In this document: piece by piece, positions 45,028-53,919 of the stretch
How positions within the stretch are numbered: the stretch's first letter is position 1
How the letters are laid out: each line of letters opens with the position of its first letter
Assembly (NCBI GenBank): GCA_041744575.1
Contig: JBGTKP010000037.1
Span: 11,490-75,489, forward strand
Reading direction: 5' to 3'
DNA from: JTS-RE37 sp041744575
GTDB taxonomy: Bacteria > Bacteroidota > Bacteroidia > Flavobacteriales > Flavobacteriaceae
DNA: 64,000 nt
The notes under the pieces: generated by a model
The model's input: only the letters and a program-made list of their open reading frames with translations
What the model was told of the DNA's origin: nothing
The model's database searches: none
Made by a program: the position numbers and the translations under genes

Positions 45028-45101
45028 CGGTCCGGACGGGACTCGAACCCGCGACCCCCTGCGTGACAGGCAGGTATTCTAACCAACTGAACTACCGAAC
45101 C
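45028..45101 (-). tRNA. tRNA-Asp (GTC)
   Basis: Read on the minus strand. The acceptor stem GGTTCGG / CCGGACC pairs fully with one G-T. The D-arm is TAGTTCAGTTGGTTAGAATA, the anticodon stem-loop CCTGCCTGTCACGCAGG has anticodon GTC, and the T-loop has GGTTCGAGTCC. The discriminator base is G and no CCA is encoded. The length of 74 bases and all arms are consistent with a functional tRNA. Confidence 0.95.
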
Positions 45102-45134
45102 AATATGTAATGAACTTTTAAGTTATTAACCTCT

Positions 45135-45211
45135 TGCATGACAGGCAGGTATTCTAACCCTGCCCGAACGGTCAGCCTTTGCATGCGGGCGGGCAACTGA
45201 ACTACCGAACC
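45135..45211 (-). pseudogene. Second tRNA-Asp copy, interrupted in the D-loop and truncated
   Basis: 45195-45211 is identical to the first 17 bases of the intact tRNA-Asp. 45135-45159 matches its D-loop to anticodon-loop part (TTAGAATACCTGCCTGTC) with one mismatch. Between them sits a 35-base GC-rich insert (45160-45194). The T-arm and 3' acceptor strand are missing. It lies just upstream of the intact gene, so it was probably a tandem tRNA-Asp that has decayed. Confidence 0.8.
45160..45194. repeat. GC-rich palindromic insert inside the tRNA-Asp copy
   Basis: The 35 bases start CTGCCCG and end CGGGCGGGC, able to pair at their ends. They contrast with the AT-rich surroundings and split the D-loop of the tRNA copy exactly between two blocks that are adjacent in the intact gene. 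This looks like a small mobile palindromic repeat. Confidence 0.6.
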
Positions 45212-45256
45212 AATATTCCATGTATTCCCAAGAAAAAAATCTCAGGCGCACCTACC

Positions 45257-45280
45257 CCGCCTACGAGGCGGCATTGGCGG
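45257..45280. repeat. Short GC-rich inverted repeat
   Basis: CCGCC-TACGA-GGCGG forms a five-pair hairpin, followed at once by a second arm ending GGCGG. It resembles the insert in the tRNA copy 65 bases away in composition and may belong to the same class of small palindromes. Confidence 0.45.
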
Positions 45281-45340
45281 TTGCAAATATACGCTGCTAA
45301 ATGAATTCCACAAACTATTTATTTTAAAAAAGCGGAGGCC

Positions 45341-46270
45341 CTACAGAAACTTCTGCCGCTCTACCATAAAAGTATTAAAGACCCTGGTAAAGGGCTGGCG
45401 GATATCTATCTCCACATACTTGATCTTATAACGCGCACAATTCATTTTGAGACTGGCAAGAAAGATGCCGAGTTCCTTTTCATAGGCTGCACGGATGGAA
45501 TCTGCATACAAGTCGATGTGCTTCCCGCTTTCCACATCCAGAAAGCGTTTAGGGCTGTTCTCAAAATTGAAGTGCATCTCAGTATCCCTGTCCAGTAAAT
45601 GAAAAAGCACCACCTCATGTTTATTGTACTTCAGATGACGCAAAGCCTCGAAGAGGCGTCCATCTGAAATATCCGTCTGAAACATATCCGTAAAGAGGAA
45701 AATAAGGCTGCGGCGTTTTATTTTTTCCGCAATCTGATGTAAATAGAGGTAAGTTTCAGTGCCCGCCCCGGAGTGTTGTACCGCAGAAATCTCATTCAAC
45801 CTGGCCAACAGCATCTGATAATGCCTTTCACTGCCTTTTTCAGGGGCGTAATACGCATACTGATCGGAATATACACTTAATCCCACCGCATCGCGCTGTT
45901 TCTTTAACAGGGCCATCAATGCCGCTATAGCTAAAACTCCAAAGCCTATTTTATTCAAATGGTTCAGGGATAGTTCCTTAATATCAGGGTAGTACATAGA
46001 GGCCGAGTTGTCAAGGATCATATGACACCTCAGATTGGTTTCTTCCTCATATCGTTTTGTGTACAGTTTATCCGTTTTAGCGAATAGTTTCCAGTCGATA
46101 TGCTTTGTGCTCTCCCCGGTATTGTAAATCTTGTGTTCTGCGAATTCGGCTGAAAATCCGTGGAAAGGACTTTTATGGATGCCACTGATAAAACCCTCCA
46201 CCACCTGGTTCGCCAGGAGTTCCAGGTTTTGAAAGAGCGGGGCCTTATGAAGTTCAGATTGCAGGTCCAT
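45341..46270 (-). CDS. DUF58-family protein with von Willebrand-like domain
   Basis: 309 residues from ATG 46270 (MDLQSELHKAPLFQNLELLA); the frame extends 26 codons upstream without family residues. GESTKHIDWKLFAKTDKLYTKRYEEE is the DUF58 core block. MILDNSASM is the MIDAS-like DxSxS, and SLIFLFTDMFQTD follows. DUF58 proteins normally work with MoxR AAA ATPases and membrane VWA partners in envelope assembly or stress. No MoxR gene is in the window. Confidence 0.9.
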   Translation of the reverse strand: MDLQSELHKAPLFQNLELLANQVVEGFISGIHKSPFHGFSAEFAEHKIYNTGESTKHIDWKLFAKTDKLYTKRYEEETNLRCHMILDNSASMYYPDIKELSLNHLNKIGFGVLAIAALMALLKKQRDAVGLSVYSDQYAYYAPEKGSERHYQMLLARLNEISAVQHSGAGTETYLYLHQIAEKIKRRSLIFLFTDMFQTDISDGRLFEALRHLKYNKHEVVLFHLLDRDTEMHFNFENSPKRFLDVESGKHIDLYADSIRAAYEKELGIFLASLKMNCARYKIKYVEIDIRQPFTRVFNTFMVERQKFL

Positions 46271-46362
46271 GATACGAAGATAAGGAAGATACGACAAGCA
46301 GTTGTCCCCGACTTCACCGGTACCATTTAAGTCCGGACCGTATTTCAACTTCGAGCAGGGAC

Positions 46363-46399
46363 AAAAAAAGGCCCGGAGTTAGCATCCGGGCCTTTTTTA
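46363..46399 (-). terminator. Intrinsic terminator after thioredoxin, usable from both strands
   Basis: GGCCCGGA / TCCGGGCC stem with a short loop, flanked by A7 on one side and T6 on the other. On the minus strand it follows the trxA stop by about 20 bases; on the plus strand it has equal T tract. Confidence 0.9.
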
Positions 46400-46416
46400 T
46401 AATTGTAATAAAGGGA

Positions 46417-46734
46417 TTACAACGCCGCGTCTATAGCATCCGTATATACCTTTTTAGGGGAAACACCTACCTGACGGTTGATGATCTCTCCATTTTTAAA
46501 AACCAGAACCGTTGGAATGTTGCGCACCCCGTATTTGGCAGCGTATTCCTGATTGGCATCGACATCTACCTTGCCAACTATGGCTTTCCCTTCATACTCG
46601 CTACTTACTTCATCAATGATAGGTCCTACCATCCTGCAAGGTCCGCACCAGGCTGCCCAAAAATCAACCACTACCGGTTTATTACTCTTCAATACCACTT
46701 CATCAAAAGTAGCATCAGTTATTTCTAGTGCCAT
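46417..46734 (-). CDS. trxA: Thioredoxin
   Basis: 105 residues, full thioredoxin length, no export signal. The active site is WAAWCGPCRM (Cys30, Cys33). NIPTVLVFKNG holds the conserved cis-proline. It is a cytoplasmic disulfide reductant, reduced by thioredoxin reductase. It is transcribed after dnaE with a 139-base gap and ends at a strong terminator. Confidence 0.97.
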   Translation of the reverse strand: MALEITDATFDEVVLKSNKPVVVDFWAAWCGPCRMVGPIIDEVSSEYEGKAIVGKVDVDANQEYAAKYGVRNIPTVLVFKNGEIINRQVGVSPKKVYTDAIDAAL

Positions 46735-46873
46735 TTCTTTATAATTTAATAGTTTACAAAGTTAGACATTAATTTGCCTTTTCCTTACCCGATCCGTATT
46801 CATTTTGACTATAAGAGCATTACCAAAACTTATCTGACCCCGGCATAGACGTTTGCAGGGGATAGTTGTGCAT

Positions 46874-49800
46874 TCAGTTCAGCTTGTAATGCACGTCTTT
46901 CCGGTCCAGGGTCGCCAGCAGGTCACTGGTGATATGGACTTTTTGTTTTCTGCTGGACAAGGTCACTTTTATCTCCTCCTTCATTTCGTACACTACAAAA
47001 TGCAAAGGATTGCTTCCTTTATGAGAGACCAGTGTTTCTTTGAGATCCCGGATGCCTTGTTCTTTCAGGTTAGCAATGTCCAGTTTTATAGTCAGTTTTT
47101 TTGCAAATGATTCCATTACTTCCTGTAACAGGATAAAGTTATTGTACTGCATCCTGGCCTCGCCCTTTTTACCGGTATCCCGTTGCACCCAGCCTTCCTT
47201 CACAAAAACCCTGAGAAAAACAAAGGAATTGATCATCAGGAAGTGGCGGTATTTAAGATATTCTTCGCCGAAGATTTTAAATTCAAAACTATCCGAATAG
47301 TCCTCCATGCAGAAAGTGGCCCAACCCTTTCCGTTTTTCGAAACCTTGTGCTGCACATCGGTTATCACACCTGCGACGCTCAACTCCCTGTTCACATAAT
47401 CCTCCAGTTTGTTAAAACAGGACACTTCCGCATTGCAAAAGGCATTGATTTCTGCTTTGAAATCATCCAGGGGATGTCCTGAAATATAGATGCCCACAAC
47501 TTCCTTTTCCCGGCGCAATTTTTCCATTGTGCCCCAAGAATCTGCCGGAGGAACTACCGGTTCCGGAATCTGTACCTCACTGGCGTCTCCGAACAGGTTG
47601 ACCTGCGCAGAATTCTCACTCTCCTGATGCCGTGCCCCGTATCGCATGACTTTCTCAAGAAAAGTAATGCCATCCCCCTCATGATGGAAATACTGGGCCC
47701 TGTGGGTTTCGGAAAATGAATCAAATCCTCCTGCAAGTGCCAGGTTCTCAAAGGACTTTTTATTGGCTGACCTTAGATCGATGCGTTTCGAAAGATCGAA
47801 CACGGATTTATAGGACCCCTCTTTCTTCCGGTTTTCAACGATAGTCTCCACAGCAGACCTTCCGACCCCTTTGATGGCTCCCATGCCGAAACGAATGGCA
47901 TTTTCCTTATTTACCGCAAACTTGTAATAGGATTCATTGATGTCCGGCCCCAGTACCTGTAATCCCATCCGTTTGCATTCTTCCATAAAGAAGGTCACCT
48001 GCTTGATATCACTCATATTATTTGACAGAACGGCGGCCATATATTCAGCCGGATAATGGGTTTTAAGATAGGCCGTCTGGTAAGCGATATAGGCATAACA
48101 GGTGGAGTGACTTTTATTGAATGCGTAGGAGGCGAAAGCTTCCCAGTCCTTCCATATCTTTTCCAGCACCTCTCTGGGATGGCCGTTCCTTTCGCCACCG
48201 TCAAGGAACTGTGGCTGCAGTTTCTGAAGAAGGGAAAAGATCTTCTTGCCCATGGCTTTTCGCAATACGTCGGCATCCCCTTTGGAAAACCCGGCCAGCT
48301 TCTGGGATAACAACATCACCTGTTCCTGATACACCGTGATCCCATAAGTTTCCTTCAGGTATTCCTCCATCTCGGGAAGGTCATAACTGATCTCGTTAAA
48401 ACCATTCTTCCTGTTGATGAAGGTCGGGATGTATTCCATGGGCCCCGGCCTGTACAGGGCATTCATGGCGATCAGGTCATCAAAGACCGTGGGTTTTAAC
48501 TCTTTCAGATGTTTCTGCATCCCTACGGATTCGTACTGAAAAATTCCGATGGTGTCGCCCCGCTGAAAAAGTTCATAGGTTTTTTGATCATCCAGGGGGA
48601 AATCATCCGGATCGAGCTGGATGCCTTGTCTTGCCTTAACGATCTTCACGGTATCCTTGATCAGGGTCAGGGTTTTCAGGCCCAGGAAATCCATTTTGAG
48701 CAGACCCGCATTCTCCACTACGGAATTGTCAAATTGCGTAACATACAATTCAGAATCCCTGGCAGTCGCCACCGGGACAAAGTTGGTGATGTCATCCGGG
48801 GTGATAATAACCCCGCAGGCGTGAATACCCGTATTCCTAAGGGAACCCTCCAGAACCCGCGCCATTTTAACGGTCTGTGCTTCCAGATCATTCCCTTCGG
48901 CTATTCTCAGCAACTCCTGTACTTTTTCCAGATCGTCATTCCTGAATTTTCTTTTCAGATCCTCCTCAGGCAGCCCGAAGATGCGGCTCAGTTTTGACAT
49001 GGCCGGGATGAGCTTGGCAATTCTGTCCGCGTCATTCAGAGGCAGGTCAAGCACCCGGGCAGTATCACGAATGGCAGATTTGGCGGCCATGGTACCATAG
49101 GTAATGATCTGGGCTACCTGCCTGGTCCCGTATTTTTTGATAACATAATCCATCACCCTGCCCCGACCTTCGTCATCAAAATCGATGTCGATATCGGGCA
49201 TTGAAACCCGGTCCGGATTCAGGAAGCGTTCAAACAGCAGGTCGTATTTAAGCGGATCAATATTGGTGATCCCAAGGCTGTAGGCAACTACAGAACCTGC
49301 GGCCGAACCCCTTCCGGGACCTACGGAAACATCCATTTTACGGGCCTCGCGGATAAAATCCTCCACAATGAGGAAGTAACCTGGATATCCGGAATTCTCA
49401 ATGGTCTGCAATTCAAAATCGATTCGCTCTTCAATGGCAGGGGTTATCTCGGCATAACGCTTCGCGGCGCCCTGGTAGGTAATGTGTCTAAGGTAGGCAT
49501 TCTCCCCACGCCGGCCATGGTCCTCCACATCCTTTTGCACCCTGAATTCGGCGGGAATTTCAAATCCTGGCAACAATACTTCCCTTGCGAGATCGAAGGG
49601 GGTGATCTTGTCGACGATATCCTGGATATTATGTATACTTTCCGGGACATCCTTAAAAAGGGCCTTCATCTCGGCAGGCGATTTAAAATAGTATTCCTGG
49701 TTCGGAAGGCCGTACCGGTAACCCCGGCCACGACCGATAGGAGTGGATTGTTTCTCCCCTTCCTTGACACACAAAAGGATGTCATGGGCCTCCGCATCTT

Positions 49801-51256
49801 CCCGGGCACAATAATAGGTATTGTTTGTTGCCACCAGATTGATATTGTGTTTGTTGGCAAGACTGATCAGCACCTGGTTCGCCCTATCCTCATCCTCCTG
49901 ACCATGCCGCAGCAGTTCTACGTACAGGTCAGGTCCGAAGATGGACTTCCACCAAAGTAATGCCTCTTCCGCCTGCTTTTCACCCACATTCAGGATTTTG
50001 GCAGGTACCTCCCCATAGAGGTTCCCTGTAAGAACGATCAGGTCGTCCCTGTACTGCTCTACAATCCGTTTGTCTATTCTGGGCACATAGTAGAATCCGT
50101 CGGTGTATGCAATGGAAGACATCTTTGCCAGATGGTGATACCCTTTTTTATTCTTTGCAAGGAAAACCACCTGATATCCGTAATCTTTAAGGTTCTTGTT
50201 GGTATGATCCTCACACACAAAAAATTCGCACCCCAGGATGGCCTTGAGTTCCCTCATTGGTGCGGCACCATTGTTCTGAGTTCCCGCGTTGTGTTCCCGT
50301 ACCGTTTTGTTATGCAAACCCACCTCCCGAACAAAATGGAAGGCGCCCATCAGATTGGCATGATCTGTCAGGGCCACCGCGGGCATCTGATGTTCCGCCG
50401 CACTACTGACCAGATCCCGGATTTTTATGGTAGACTGGAGGACCGAGAACTGGGAGTGGTTATGAAGATGCGTGAACAGAGCGTCCTCCAAAGACCTTAC
50501 ATTGGCTTTGATCTCTTCGTAGGAGACCTCCGTTTCGCTTGAAACGATTTGTTTTTTCCTTAGTTTTTCCGAAGCCTCCCTCAGATTGAGGTGGGTAAGT
50601 CCTGCCAATGGCACTTCCTCAGGATGGACCCTTGCATAAGATTCAAAATAATCAGTCTGTACGCCAAGTTGTGCCGCAGGAAAAACGCCTGTTCGCACGA
50701 GTTCCAGAAAACATCGGCTTGTTGCCTCCACATCGGCTGTGGCATTGTGCGCCTCGGTAAAAGCCGTTTTGAACAGGTAGGTGTAAAGTTCGGAAAGGGT
50801 AGGCAATTTAAATTTGCCTCCGCGGCCACCCGGAAGTTGACAGAGGGAAGCAGTGACTTCAGTACAGGTATCCAGCACTTGAAATTTATCCAGGGGATTG
50901 GACATCCGGAGGCGGTGGAACTCTGCTCCTGCAATGTTCAGGTCAAATCCAATATTGTGTCCTACAACATACCTGGCTTTGGCCAGGGTCCTGCTGAATT
51001 TTTCAAGCACCAGGGAAAGGGGTGTTCCCTGTTCTGCGGCCAACGCCGTGGAGATCCCGTGAATTTGCTCTGCATCGTAGGGAACATCAAATCCCTCCGG
51101 CACAATAAGATAGTCCTCATGCGCAAGCAAATGACCCATCTCATCATGTAATTGCCAGGCGATCTGGATACAACGCGGCCAGTTGTCAGTAGCTGTGTAT
51201 GGCGCATCCCAGCGTTTTGGCAAGCCGGTCGTTTCAGTATCAAAGATGAGGTACAT
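46874..51256 (-). CDS. dnaE: DNA polymerase III alpha subunit with N-terminal 3'-5' exonuclease domain
   Basis: 1460 residues, longer than the about 1160 of enterobacterial DnaE because a DnaQ-like domain is fused in front. Residues 1-200 have the DEDDh exonuclease motifs FDTETTG (Asp6, Glu8), VVGHNIGFDLN and EAHNATADVEATSR. The PHP domain starts about 263 (FTHLHNHSQFSVL). The polymerase palm has MPDIDIDFDDEGRGRV near 690 with the catalytic aspartates, and YQEQVMLLSQKLAGFS follows. A helix-hairpin-helix (IKGVGRSAVETI) and an OB domain (LSVAGVITDVQHKVS, about 1290) complete the C-type replicase. This fused form is usual in Bacteroidota. Confidence 0.97.
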   Translation of the reverse strand: MYLIFDTETTGLPKRWDAPYTATDNWPRCIQIAWQLHDEMGHLLAHEDYLIVPEGFDVPYDAEQIHGISTALAAEQGTPLSLVLEKFSRTLAKARYVVGHNIGFDLNIAGAEFHRLRMSNPLDKFQVLDTCTEVTASLCQLPGGRGGKFKLPTLSELYTYLFKTAFTEAHNATADVEATSRCFLELVRTGVFPAAQLGVQTDYFESYARVHPEEVPLAGLTHLNLREASEKLRKKQIVSSETEVSYEEIKANVRSLEDALFTHLHNHSQFSVLQSTIKIRDLVSSAAEHQMPAVALTDHANLMGAFHFVREVGLHNKTVREHNAGTQNNGAAPMRELKAILGCEFFVCEDHTNKNLKDYGYQVVFLAKNKKGYHHLAKMSSIAYTDGFYYVPRIDKRIVEQYRDDLIVLTGNLYGEVPAKILNVGEKQAEEALLWWKSIFGPDLYVELLRHGQEDEDRANQVLISLANKHNINLVATNNTYYCAREDAEAHDILLCVKEGEKQSTPIGRGRGYRYGLPNQEYYFKSPAEMKALFKDVPESIHNIQDIVDKITPFDLAREVLLPGFEIPAEFRVQKDVEDHGRRGENAYLRHITYQGAAKRYAEITPAIEERIDFELQTIENSGYPGYFLIVEDFIREARKMDVSVGPGRGSAAGSVVAYSLGITNIDPLKYDLLFERFLNPDRVSMPDIDIDFDDEGRGRVMDYVIKKYGTRQVAQIITYGTMAAKSAIRDTARVLDLPLNDADRIAKLIPAMSKLSRIFGLPEEDLKRKFRNDDLEKVQELLRIAEGNDLEAQTVKMARVLEGSLRNTGIHACGVIITPDDITNFVPVATARDSELYVTQFDNSVVENAGLLKMDFLGLKTLTLIKDTVKIVKARQGIQLDPDDFPLDDQKTYELFQRGDTIGIFQYESVGMQKHLKELKPTVFDDLIAMNALYRPGPMEYIPTFINRKNGFNEISYDLPEMEEYLKETYGITVYQEQVMLLSQKLAGFSKGDADVLRKAMGKKIFSLLQKLQPQFLDGGERNGHPREVLEKIWKDWEAFASYAFNKSHSTCYAYIAYQTAYLKTHYPAEYMAAVLSNNMSDIKQVTFFMEECKRMGLQVLGPDINESYYKFAVNKENAIRFGMGAIKGVGRSAVETIVENRKKEGSYKSVFDLSKRIDLRSANKKSFENLALAGGFDSFSETHRAQYFHHEGDGITFLEKVMRYGARHQESENSAQVNLFGDASEVQIPEPVVPPADSWGTMEKLRREKEVVGIYISGHPLDDFKAEINAFCNAEVSCFNKLEDYVNRELSVAGVITDVQHKVSKNGKGWATFCMEDYSDSFEFKIFGEEYLKYRHFLMINSFVFLRVFVKEGWVQRDTGKKGEARMQYNNFILLQEVMESFAKKLTIKLDIANLKEQGIRDLKETLVSHKGSNPLHFVVYEMKEEIKVTLSSRKQKVHITSDLLATLDRKDVHYKLN

Positions 51257-51405
51257 GTGGGTTTTTTTAAATTCAGGAAAATAAGCAGGCTATAAAAATA
51301 ACAAAAGAGGCGCTTTACAGGGATGCTATTGTGCAGGAGTTATCAACTATACTGAATCCCGAACAGCCGCTTCCGGATTTTGTTATTTAATGAAACTTCA
51401 GTAGT

Positions 51406-51882
51406 TCAGAATTCTTCTTTTATAAAATGTAAAGATGTAGTACCAGAGGTTATATACAACTTGTCGGAGGCTATCGTGTACGTCATATCATGCGAATCAT
51501 TTTCTGAATTAAAAGACTCATTGATTGCGGCGTAAAAAATCTGTCCGTAGTCAGTTTCTGCAACTTCGGTTGTAATGAACCTGGTCAGGACCAGTCTATT
51601 CTCTGATTTTTCAAAGTCTCCGAAAAATTCATTGTGGTTGGTAGTTCCTGCATAAGTGTTATCTTCAAAATTAAAGTCCAGGTTTACTTTAGTATTAGCT
51701 GTTTCATAGGAGTATAAGACATCCTCATCTAAAATCCAAATTAACGACCAGGTACCACTTAGATTGTCCTGGATGGGTGGTGAATCATTTTTGTTTCTGT
51801 CGCACCCTCCAAAGAAAGTTTGAAAAATAATCAACCATGCGATTAATATACATACAGGGACATTTCTGATTGATAAAACCAT
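51406..51882 (-). CDS. Lipocalin-like hypothetical lipoprotein
   Basis: 158 residues. Hydrophobic start, then lipobox-like FFGGC (about Cys27). LSGTWSLIWIL opens a beta-rich domain with alternating hydrophobic strands and the end TSLHFIKEEF, as in lipocalin-like DUF proteins of Bacteroidota. No ligand is known. It is the last gene of the minus-strand accessory run, 203 bases after the DUF1080 gene. Confidence 0.7.
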   Translation of the reverse strand: MVLSIRNVPVCILIAWLIIFQTFFGGCDRNKNDSPPIQDNLSGTWSLIWILDEDVLYSYETANTKVNLDFNFEDNTYAGTTNHNEFFGDFEKSENRLVLTRFITTEVAETDYGQIFYAAINESFNSENDSHDMTYTIASDKLYITSGTTSLHFIKEEF

Positions 51883-51968
51883 TTAATAATTTCACATCTT
51901 ACCATTAAAATTAAGAATTTTATAGGCAAATCATACTAAATCCAGTAAGCGGGCCTTGAATAGGCAAA

Positions 51969-52040
51969 AGTTCATAAGAACCATCGTTTATTTGAACTTT
52001 GATAACGGTTAAGGTAATAATAGTAGCTGTCTGCATAAGT
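51969..52040 (-). other. Junction motif copy 1 and a possible short ORF
   Basis: The 18 bases at 51983-52000 (minus AAAGTTCAAATAAACGAT) are the first copy of the repeated junction motif. Here the motif is followed by ATG at once, but that frame stops after 17 codons. An alternative 38-codon frame starting at minus ATG 52036 runs through the motif. Neither has a family. It may be the scar of a lost gene. Confidence 0.5.
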
Positions 52041-52085
52041 ATGTTTTATCTATCGAACCCTCACAATTTTAAGTAGGATATGCAA

Positions 52086-52883
52086 TCATTCAGCAAGTTT
52101 CATTAATTCTATGTTCCTGAATTCTACAGGATGACCTTCTGCCTGAAGTGCGATATAGCCCTCACTGATAATGCTGGGGTGACCCTTTTCCATGAGTTCC
52201 CGGGCAAATTCATCAGTGTCATCATATTGGGGTTCGGCGTACTCCATGACTGTCCGGCCATCGATCTTGTGGATTATTTTCTCGCTCCCGTGTACTTCAA
52301 TTTCCATCTTTACCCAACTGGTATCAATAATAGCCGGATAACTTGAATTTGTACAATGTTGGGTAATCAAACTATCATTCATTTTAATATGAGTGCCAGC
52401 GGTGCATACATTGCCTGTAAAACGTTCTGTTTTACCATCACCCCCAAGTATTTGGGCTTCAACGGCAACCAGCAATGTTTGGTGAAGAGGAAGTTCAGAA
52501 GGATGTGGCGTATGAAATTTGATTCCGCTATTTTTAAAGGCCCAGGATGGCGAACCTGGAACCGAATTGCCAACAAAGCGATATTCTAACCGCAATCTGA
52601 ATCGTGAAAGCTTTTCCTGATAGAAAATATGTCCAAAATTGTTGTCGAAATGGTCGTAGGCATCATAACAGGCAACTAACTTCCCATCTTTTACCTGGAA
52701 GGTATTGAGGTAATTCACTCCGTACTCCTCACCTGTAAATATTGGAGACCATCCTTTTAGGTCTTTACCATTAAAAATGGATATCCATTCCATGTCCTTA
52801 TTCTTTTTACAGGAACAAGTCAGAATGAATATAATCATTGCAACTGTATATAACAAACTTCTAGTTCTGGGTTTATCTGGCAT
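52086..52883 (-). CDS. DUF1080 (3-keto-disaccharide hydrolase-like) lipoprotein
   Basis: 265 residues. An SPII-like start ends in ILTCSC. The DUF1080 fold is evident: WISIFNGKDLKGWSPIFTG at the start, FRLRLEYRFVGN and WAFKNSGIKFHTP in the middle, and GYIALQAEGHPVEFRNIELMKL at the end, the standard last strands. Such concanavalin-like domains include 3-keto-glycoside hydrolases and sugar-binding proteins. Its start codon follows directly on the junction motif, which also holds the VOC gene's stop. Confidence 0.9.
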   Translation of the reverse strand: MPDKPRTRSLLYTVAMIIFILTCSCKKNKDMEWISIFNGKDLKGWSPIFTGEEYGVNYLNTFQVKDGKLVACYDAYDHFDNNFGHIFYQEKLSRFRLRLEYRFVGNSVPGSPSWAFKNSGIKFHTPHPSELPLHQTLLVAVEAQILGGDGKTERFTGNVCTAGTHIKMNDSLITQHCTNSSYPAIIDTSWVKMEIEVHGSEKIIHKIDGRTVMEYAEPQYDDTDEFARELMEKGHPSIISEGYIALQAEGHPVEFRNIELMKLAE

Positions 52884-52899
52884 CCTTATTTGAACTTTA
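52884..52899 (-). repeat. Junction motif copy 2 (VOC to DUF1080)
   Basis: Minus strand TAAAGTTCAAATAAGG directly before ATG. The first three bases are the stop of the VOC gene, so the motif exactly bridges stop and start. Confidence 0.7.
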
Positions 52900-53316
52900 C
52901 TTATTTCTAATTACACTTTTTTTGTTTTTGTTTGGCTCCAATAGATCCCAAATGTTTCCATATAGGTCCTTAAAAACAGCCACTAGTCCATATGGTTGTT
53001 CTGTTGGAGGACGTACGAATGTGATTTTTCGTTCCACCATTTTATTATAGTCCCGCCAAAAGTTATCAGTATAAAGAAAAAGAAACACTCTGCCTCCAGT
53101 TTGGTTCCCAACACTAGCCAATTTTTTTTTATCTGCTGCCTTTGCTAGTAAAAGACAACACTCCTTTGCACCAGATGGAGCAATGATAACCCATCTTTTA
53201 AGGTCATCAATTTTACTATCCTCCAAAAGCACAAATTCTAACTTCTCAGTATAAAATTTGATGGCTTCATCATAGTCTTTGACCACTAAAGCAATATGGG
53301 CTATTCGTTGAGACAT
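52897..53316 (-). CDS. VOC-superfamily (glyoxalase-like) protein
   Basis: 139 residues. IAHIALVVKDYDEAIKFYTEKL is the first VOC strand-helix with a conserved His, and GLVAVFKDLYGNIWDLLEP the last with Glu, so metal ligands are plausible. Family members are dioxygenases, glyoxalases or resistance proteins; no substrate is suggested. It lies between DinB and DUF1080 genes at junctions carrying the repeated motif. Confidence 0.9.
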   Translation of the reverse strand: MSQRIAHIALVVKDYDEAIKFYTEKLEFVLLEDSKIDDLKRWVIIAPSGAKECCLLLAKAADKKKLASVGNQTGGRVFLFLYTDNFWRDYNKMVERKITFVRPPTEQPYGLVAVFKDLYGNIWDLLEPNKNKKSVIRNK

Positions 53317-53321
53317 TTGCT

Positions 53322-53339
53322 ATCGTTTATTTGAACTTT
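53322..53339 (-). repeat. Junction motif copy 3 (DinB to VOC)
   Basis: Minus strand AAAGTTCAAATAAACGAT, five bases before the ATG of the VOC gene, in a 41-base gap. Confidence 0.75.
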
Positions 53340-53357
53340 TTAGGACTCTGATCGAAC

Positions 53358-53900
53358 CTATTGGTAGAGGACATACCTGGGGGGCTTAATCCCATTGAGT
53401 CTCATATAAACGAGCATTTGAGCCCGGTGATGGGTTATATGATCTGCCAGCAACATTAAGATTTGTCTTTTTGTTCTGGTTAGTCCAAAATAGTCTAACT
53501 TTTCCCCGAGTTTTTTTACGTTGTATTCCTTGATTAACTTTATGGTTACATCAAATGTTTTTTCCAATTTCGAAACCATTTCAGCTTTAGATTTGTTGTC
53601 CACTTTAAGTTCAGTGTCCATATCCCAGTCTCTGGCCTCACGACCTCCCAACAGGGACTGACAATGCCAATCCATGGCCCATCCGATATGCATTAAATTT
53701 TCCGCGAAACTCATTGCTTCGGGGGTTGCCCTATATTCGTAATGGTCCTCTGGCATCGATTCGGCTACTAAAATCAAATACTTTTTAGAGTTTTCAAGTC
53801 TTTCAAGGTATTCTTGAATGAAAACATCTGATTGGGCAAACATGGAGGATACCAACAGGGTAAATAACAGTGATAAGGGAATAACGAGTCTAGGCTTCAT
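53358..53900 (-). CDS. Exported DinB-superfamily protein
   Basis: 180 residues with a signal peptide (LLFTLLVSSMFAQSDV). The three metal-binding histidines of the DinB fold are present: NLMHIGWAMDWH in helix 2 and LADHITHHRAQMLVYMRLNG in the last helix. It is one of three DinB-like proteins in the window but the only one with an export signal and a full metal site. Its start follows the junction motif at a distance of one base. Confidence 0.88.
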   Translation of the reverse strand: MKPRLVIPLSLLFTLLVSSMFAQSDVFIQEYLERLENSKKYLILVAESMPEDHYEYRATPEAMSFAENLMHIGWAMDWHCQSLLGGREARDWDMDTELKVDNKSKAEMVSKLEKTFDVTIKLIKEYNVKKLGEKLDYFGLTRTKRQILMLLADHITHHRAQMLVYMRLNGIKPPRYVLYQ

Positions 53901-53901
53901 A

Positions 53902-53919
53902 ATCGTTTATTTGAACTTT
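53902..53919 (-). repeat. Junction motif copy 4 (Cys-motif protein to DinB)
   Basis: Minus strand AAAGTTCAAATAAACGAT, one base before ATG. The first two bases belong to the TAA stop of the preceding gene. Confidence 0.75.
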
